Positions 61,121 through 64,000 of a DNA stretch of 64,000 nt are shown piece by piece. The notes under the pieces are model-generated. The model saw nothing but the letters and a program-made list of their open reading frames with translations. It had not been told where the DNA came from and did not search any database. Position 1 is the stretch's first letter, and each line of letters opens with the position of its first letter. A program made the translations under genes and the position numbers. Source of the DNA: Bacillus sp. es.034 (lineage in GTDB: Bacteria > Bacillota > Bacilli > Bacillales > Bacillaceae_B); contig NZ_PDIY01000001.1 in NCBI RefSeq assembly GCF_002563655.1, forward strand, positions 3,074,001 through 3,138,000, in the 5' to 3' direction.

Positions 61121-61260
61121 CTTGGATTTCCTCCCATTGTCTAGTCCCAATAAAATCTCTCTTACTCTCTACCAAAATACTTCATTCCAAAGTTCATCAA
61201 TAGATAAAAGAAAGATATGACTATACTTTAACATAATTATCCATCAACCCTGCTGTTTTT

Positions 61261-61295
61261 TTAAAAAAGAAGCTCAATCATCAGATTGGCTTCTT
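61261..61295 (-). terminator. Terminator of the ECF sigma gene
   Basis: AAGAAGC-CAATC arms (one bulge) and TTTTTT on the minus strand. Confidence 0.85.
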
Positions 61296-61304
61296 GTACT
61301 CCTA

Positions 61305-62234
61305 TCAATTCCATTCCACTACAGGCTTGTCGATTTGAGGTGGTATCCCCAATTCTTCACCAGCTGCAAAAATCAATTCTTTTCTAAAATAGTAGCTAAT
61401 ATGGTGCACAATCTTCCCATTCTCCACTTCCTGGTACTGTATATCATGGATTTCAGGTCCATTCGTTCCCTCAGAAAGCATGACTATGACATTACGGCCC
61501 CATAACCCGTATTCCACAGCCTTCATACCAGGGAGGCCATATTTCATGGATCCGGAACGCATCTCTCCTTTGCTGTATTCCTGGAAGCCGAGGGCAGCCT
61601 CATTGTGGGCTTCTTCACTGATCAATGTCATAACGGCTTCAATATCGCCATCGTTCATTGCATTCAAGTAGGCTTGGATGACAGGATGAGTGTCAGATAC
61701 AGGATGTTGAGTCCTGACCTCGAGTAGGTCGACAGTTTGCAACTTCTCTTTCATTCGACGGACCGTTGCATAGACCGCTCCCGGAGTGGTCCTAACCATA
61801 CCCGCCACTTCCCTGGCATCGAATCTGAACACTTCTTTTAACAAAAAGACCGCCACCTGCCTCGGGTAAAAAAGATCAAAAAGGATGTGTAATGCTTCCT
61901 CTGCCTCCAGACCATCAGTGAAGTTTTCTAGAGGAAGTTCATCTTCCTCAAGGAGACCAACATGTCTTTTTTCTTTTCGGCACTGGTCAATCCACGTGGT
62001 TGTCGCCATTCGATACAAATAGGCTTTCGGGTTAGTCGGGTGCCAACGCTGGTAATACCCTCCGAATGCTTTTAGCATGGTATCCTGAAATAAATCTTCT
62101 CCATCCCAGGGTGAGCCCGTTAAATAACGGCAATACCTCCACAATCCTTCTTTGAATTCTTCGATCATGGAATTGAATTCAATCGCCAATTCCCTGTTTT
62201 TTTCCGAAAATGATTCTTTCATTTTTTCCCCCAT
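61305..62234 (-). CDS. ECF sigma factor with C-terminal NTF2/SnoaL-like domain
   Basis: 309 aa from the ATG at 62234 (GAGGGGG upstream). Sigma region 2 is at about 20-90 (YCRYLTGSPWDGEDLFQDTM) and region 4 at about 120-170 (LKEVFRFDAREVAGMVRTTPGAVYATVRRMKE). A C-terminal SnoaL-like fold (about 190-305; VIQAYLNAMNDGDIEAVMTLI) replaces the need for a separate anti-sigma in ECF41-type factors. No carboxymuconolactone decarboxylase or oxidoreductase gene typical of ECF41 loci is adjacent. Confidence 0.83.
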   Translation of the reverse strand: MGEKMKESFSEKNRELAIEFNSMIEEFKEGLWRYCRYLTGSPWDGEDLFQDTMLKAFGGYYQRWHPTNPKAYLYRMATTTWIDQCRKEKRHVGLLEEDELPLENFTDGLEAEEALHILFDLFYPRQVAVFLLKEVFRFDAREVAGMVRTTPGAVYATVRRMKEKLQTVDLLEVRTQHPVSDTHPVIQAYLNAMNDGDIEAVMTLISEEAHNEAALGFQEYSKGEMRSGSMKYGLPGMKAVEYGLWGRNVIVMLSEGTNGPEIHDIQYQEVENGKIVHHISYYFRKELIFAAGEELGIPPQIDKPVVEWN

Positions 62235-62370
62235 GGTCATCCCCCTCTAATTTATCATTCATATGTAAAACGTTTAAACAATGCAAAATTATACGGAAAC
62301 AGCAAAAAAATAATGAAGAATCTTATCTCTCTTTTATTTTACCATAATATTCAAACTGCTAGCATAATAG

Positions 62371-62403
62371 AAAAGGAGGAATCCCTGATTAGGAACTCCT
62401 CCG
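62371..62403 (-). terminator. Terminator of the small gene at 62430
   Basis: GGAGGA...TCCTCC with inner TCC/GGA, TTTTCTATT on the minus strand. Confidence 0.7.
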
Positions 62404-62429
62404 ATAAAATTGATGCGGAATATGTGCAT

Positions 62430-62663
62430 TCAATTCTTCCGTTCATTTCCCCTTTTAAAATTCCCCGTCACTTTTGCCATGATTAACTGCATCCCTTTTT
62501 CATCATGGGCATCTTTCATTTTCTTCAAAAATTTATCCGCTTCTCTGCCTTTTAATGCTTTCACCTGCTTACCTTCATACTCAATAAATACGGTTTGATC
62601 TTTGAGGACCCGGAAATGAAAAGGAGAATCATCCAGTCGGTTTCGTTTATCGACATTGTCCAT
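62430..62663 (-). CDS. Small basic protein, 77 aa
   Basis: ATG at 62663 with AAGAAGGG upstream. Soluble, basic: HFRVLKDQTVFIEYEGKQVK forms a likely beta hairpin and the second half is helical (READKFLKKMKDAHDEKG). Not recognized. Its start is 19 bases downstream of the stop of the small membrane protein gene, likely co-transcribed. Confidence 0.7.
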   Translation of the reverse strand: MDNVDKRNRLDDSPFHFRVLKDQTVFIEYEGKQVKALKGREADKFLKKMKDAHDEKGMQLIMAKVTGNFKRGNERKN

Positions 62664-62682
62664 CGCTTGTTTTCCCTTCTTT

Positions 62683-62880
62683 TCATAATTGTTGGTGTTG
62701 CTTCTTAGCAGCCTGCCAAGTACGGATCATACTCGGTACCCCTACTGACATGCTTACCACGAAACTCCACATCACGTACATCCATTGACCGGTGTAAAGG
62801 GCTACACATATGAAAAATATCAGTTGACCCAAGAGGGCAAACCAAGAAGCGATCCATGCGAAAGTAAGATTCTCCTTCAT
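62683..62880 (-). CDS. Small two-helix membrane protein, 65 aa
   Basis: ATG at 62880 behind AAGGAGG. Two membrane segments (about 7-28 and 32-51) and a C-terminal polar tail with QAAKKQHQQ. Not recognized; first gene of a two-gene unit with 62430-62663. Confidence 0.7.
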   Translation of the reverse strand: MKENLTFAWIASWFALLGQLIFFICVALYTGQWMYVMWSFVVSMSVGVPSMIRTWQAAKKQHQQL

Positions 62881-63015
62881 CTTCCATCCTCCTTGTATAA
62901 ATTTTATACGCGATCAGCTTAGTCAATGTTTTTTCAGTTCAGATAACCATATAATGCAATACAGAAAAAATTTGAAGCAATCACTCGTTTAGAGACGTGG
63001 ATACTGTATATCTCT

Positions 63016-64000
63016 TTAGTTCATCACCCATTTATCCTTCATAAATAGAACTCTGCCAATGGCAAAGATGATCACCATCATTACCAGATTGCTTCCTATC
63101 GTAATCGCGATGTGCTGGTAATCGACTACTCCCATCAGCAATTCTTTGAATTGGCTGAATAGGTTAAGAATCGGGATGGCAAAATGTTTAAAGGTCAGCT
63201 CATTTAGACCGACATTTGTGATAATCATGCCTGGGAACGCGGCAAGCATCATGATGGGAGCACTGTAGCTACCGGCTTCTTTAACGGTTTTCCCCAGGAT
63301 GCTTGTGATCATCTGCAGGGAAGCGATGAACACGGCATAGACGATGGTAAGCAGCAGGGAAATCCCTACGATTACATAGACATTATCACCAAAGGAAACT
63401 GCGTCTTTCAGGTTTTCTGTGAATAGCGTAATCTCAATAGCAAGGACAATGAGCGTGACAAGACCTGTAATGACCCCTACGGAAGCAATAGTCAACCATT
63501 TAGAAAGCATCAAGGTGGATCGTTTGACGGGTGTCATGAGTAAAGCTTCCATCGTTTTCTTTTCTTTTTCCCCAGCGAATAAGTCAGCTGCCGATGGGGC
63601 GGTTCCCACTCCTATTGATATAGCCAGGATTAGTGGAACAAGAAAAGATAACAGGAACATACTCCCCTCGTCATCTGACACTTCCTGTTTTATGATGGTG
63701 AATGGCTGAATGACAGAAAGGTCCGTCCCTTCAGCTCTCAACCTTTCTGACGTAACCTCTTTCTCAAAGGCGGTGAGGGAATTTGTAGCTGCATTCATCA
63801 GGTTGCTGGAGTTCTGGCTGAAGGAATCTCCGATCAAGGTGATATCGGCTTCCTTTCCTTCATTGATATTTTGAATGAAATCACTGCTCACAATCATGGC
63901 AACAAGTGCCTCTCCCTCTTCTACGGCTTTTCTGGGATTGTCTGTTTTCACTAATTCAATCGTTTCGTTTCCTGAGAAAATTTGTGAGACTTCCTTACTG
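63016..64000 (-). CDS. ABC-2 permease, NatB-like, 5' end outside the window
   Basis: Open to the right edge; about 328 codons are visible. A large extracytoplasmic domain (to about 115) leads to TM segments, with the ABC-2 motif LFAGEKEKKTMEALLMTPVKRSTLMLSKWL typical of NatB/YhaP sodium-efflux permeases. The first membrane helix and the cognate ATPase gene are beyond base 64000. A 12-base match to the GGGACGGACC repeat half occurs in the coding region at 63719-63730. Confidence 0.82.
   Translation of the reverse strand, partial: SKEVSQIFSGNETIELVKTDNPRKAVEEGEALVAMIVSSDFIQNINEGKEADITLIGDSFSQNSSNLMNAATNSLTAFEKEVTSERLRAEGTDLSVIQPFTIIKQEVSDDEGSMFLLSFLVPLILAISIGVGTAPSAADLFAGEKEKKTMEALLMTPVKRSTLMLSKWLTIASVGVITGLVTLIVLAIEITLFTENLKDAVSFGDNVYVIVGISLLLTIVYAVFIASLQMITSILGKTVKEAGSYSAPIMMLAAFPGMIITNVGLNELTFKHFAIPILNLFSQFKELLMGVVDYQHIAITIGSNLVMMVIIFAIGRVLFMKDKWVMN

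Overview
The window is chromosomal DNA of low-to-moderate GC from a spore-forming Bacillaceae bacterium. The order dppA-B-C-D-E-ykfA-B-C-D, the divergent citA/citR pair, a SpoIIP homologue, an S-box (SAM-I) riboswitch, strong AGGAGG ribosome sites, frequent TTG/GTG starts and Gram-positive lipoprotein and rho-independent terminator signals all fit Bacillus or a close relative. The species cannot be fixed from this sequence. No rRNA, tRNA, CRISPR array, transposase or phage structural gene was seen.

Layout. (1) 1-9.05 kb, minus strand: a complete dpp-ykf operon for uptake and recycling of murein and D-amino-acid peptides, running to the left edge. It has a sigma-A promoter overlapped by a CodY-like box and an internal terminator-like hairpin between dppE and ykfA. 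(2) 9-23 kb: small proteins, a TraB-family membrane protein, a divergent VWA / HTH pair, a zinc-ribbon DUF4145 protein, nitronate monooxygenase, a protein-kinase-like protein, an MFS transporter, two Nudix hydrolases, a HAD phosphatase, a serine-hydrolase-like protein without its catalytic lysine, and an orphan sigma factor. A cluster of short palindromic repeats lies at 17.7 kb. (3) 23-34 kb: GNAT acetyltransferases, an ABC exporter, a pentapeptide-repeat protein that seems to lack a normal start codon, citrate synthase with its LysR regulator, a methyltransferase, a broken small gene and a GIY-YIG protein. (4) 33.5-46 kb: lipid kinase, YhgE/Pip membrane protein, a MerR-controlled dehydrogenase, a V4R-STAS stressosome-like protein, a nucleotidyltransferase, a stand-alone HemY-type oxidase, a SAM riboswitch ahead of a small FbpA-like gene, SpoIIP and a flavin amine oxidase. 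(5) 46-64 kb: a cytoplasmic-type amidase-SPOR-glucosaminidase, a secreted protein, Maa acetyltransferase, an AllC-type amidohydrolase, TauE/SafE with divergent LysR, a symporter, TetR with an epimerase, an ABC-F ATPase with a long leader, a dehydrogenase, an ECF sigma factor with an NTF2-like tail, small membrane proteins and a NatB-like permease cut by the right edge. Four copies of a GGGACGGACC hairpin act as intergenic terminators in this part.

Working together: the dpp-ykf genes form one pathway. DppBCDE with YkfD import peptides, DppA removes D-amino acids, YkfC cuts gamma-D-Glu bonds, YkfA is an LD-carboxypeptidase-type peptidase and YkfB epimerizes L-Ala-D-Glu for catabolism. The rest is mostly single-gene units bounded by strong terminators. 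The best leads are the SAM riboswitch on an FbpA-like gene, the candidate AUC start, the VWA/HTH pair, the pseudo-enzyme serine hydrolase, and the palindromic repeats.
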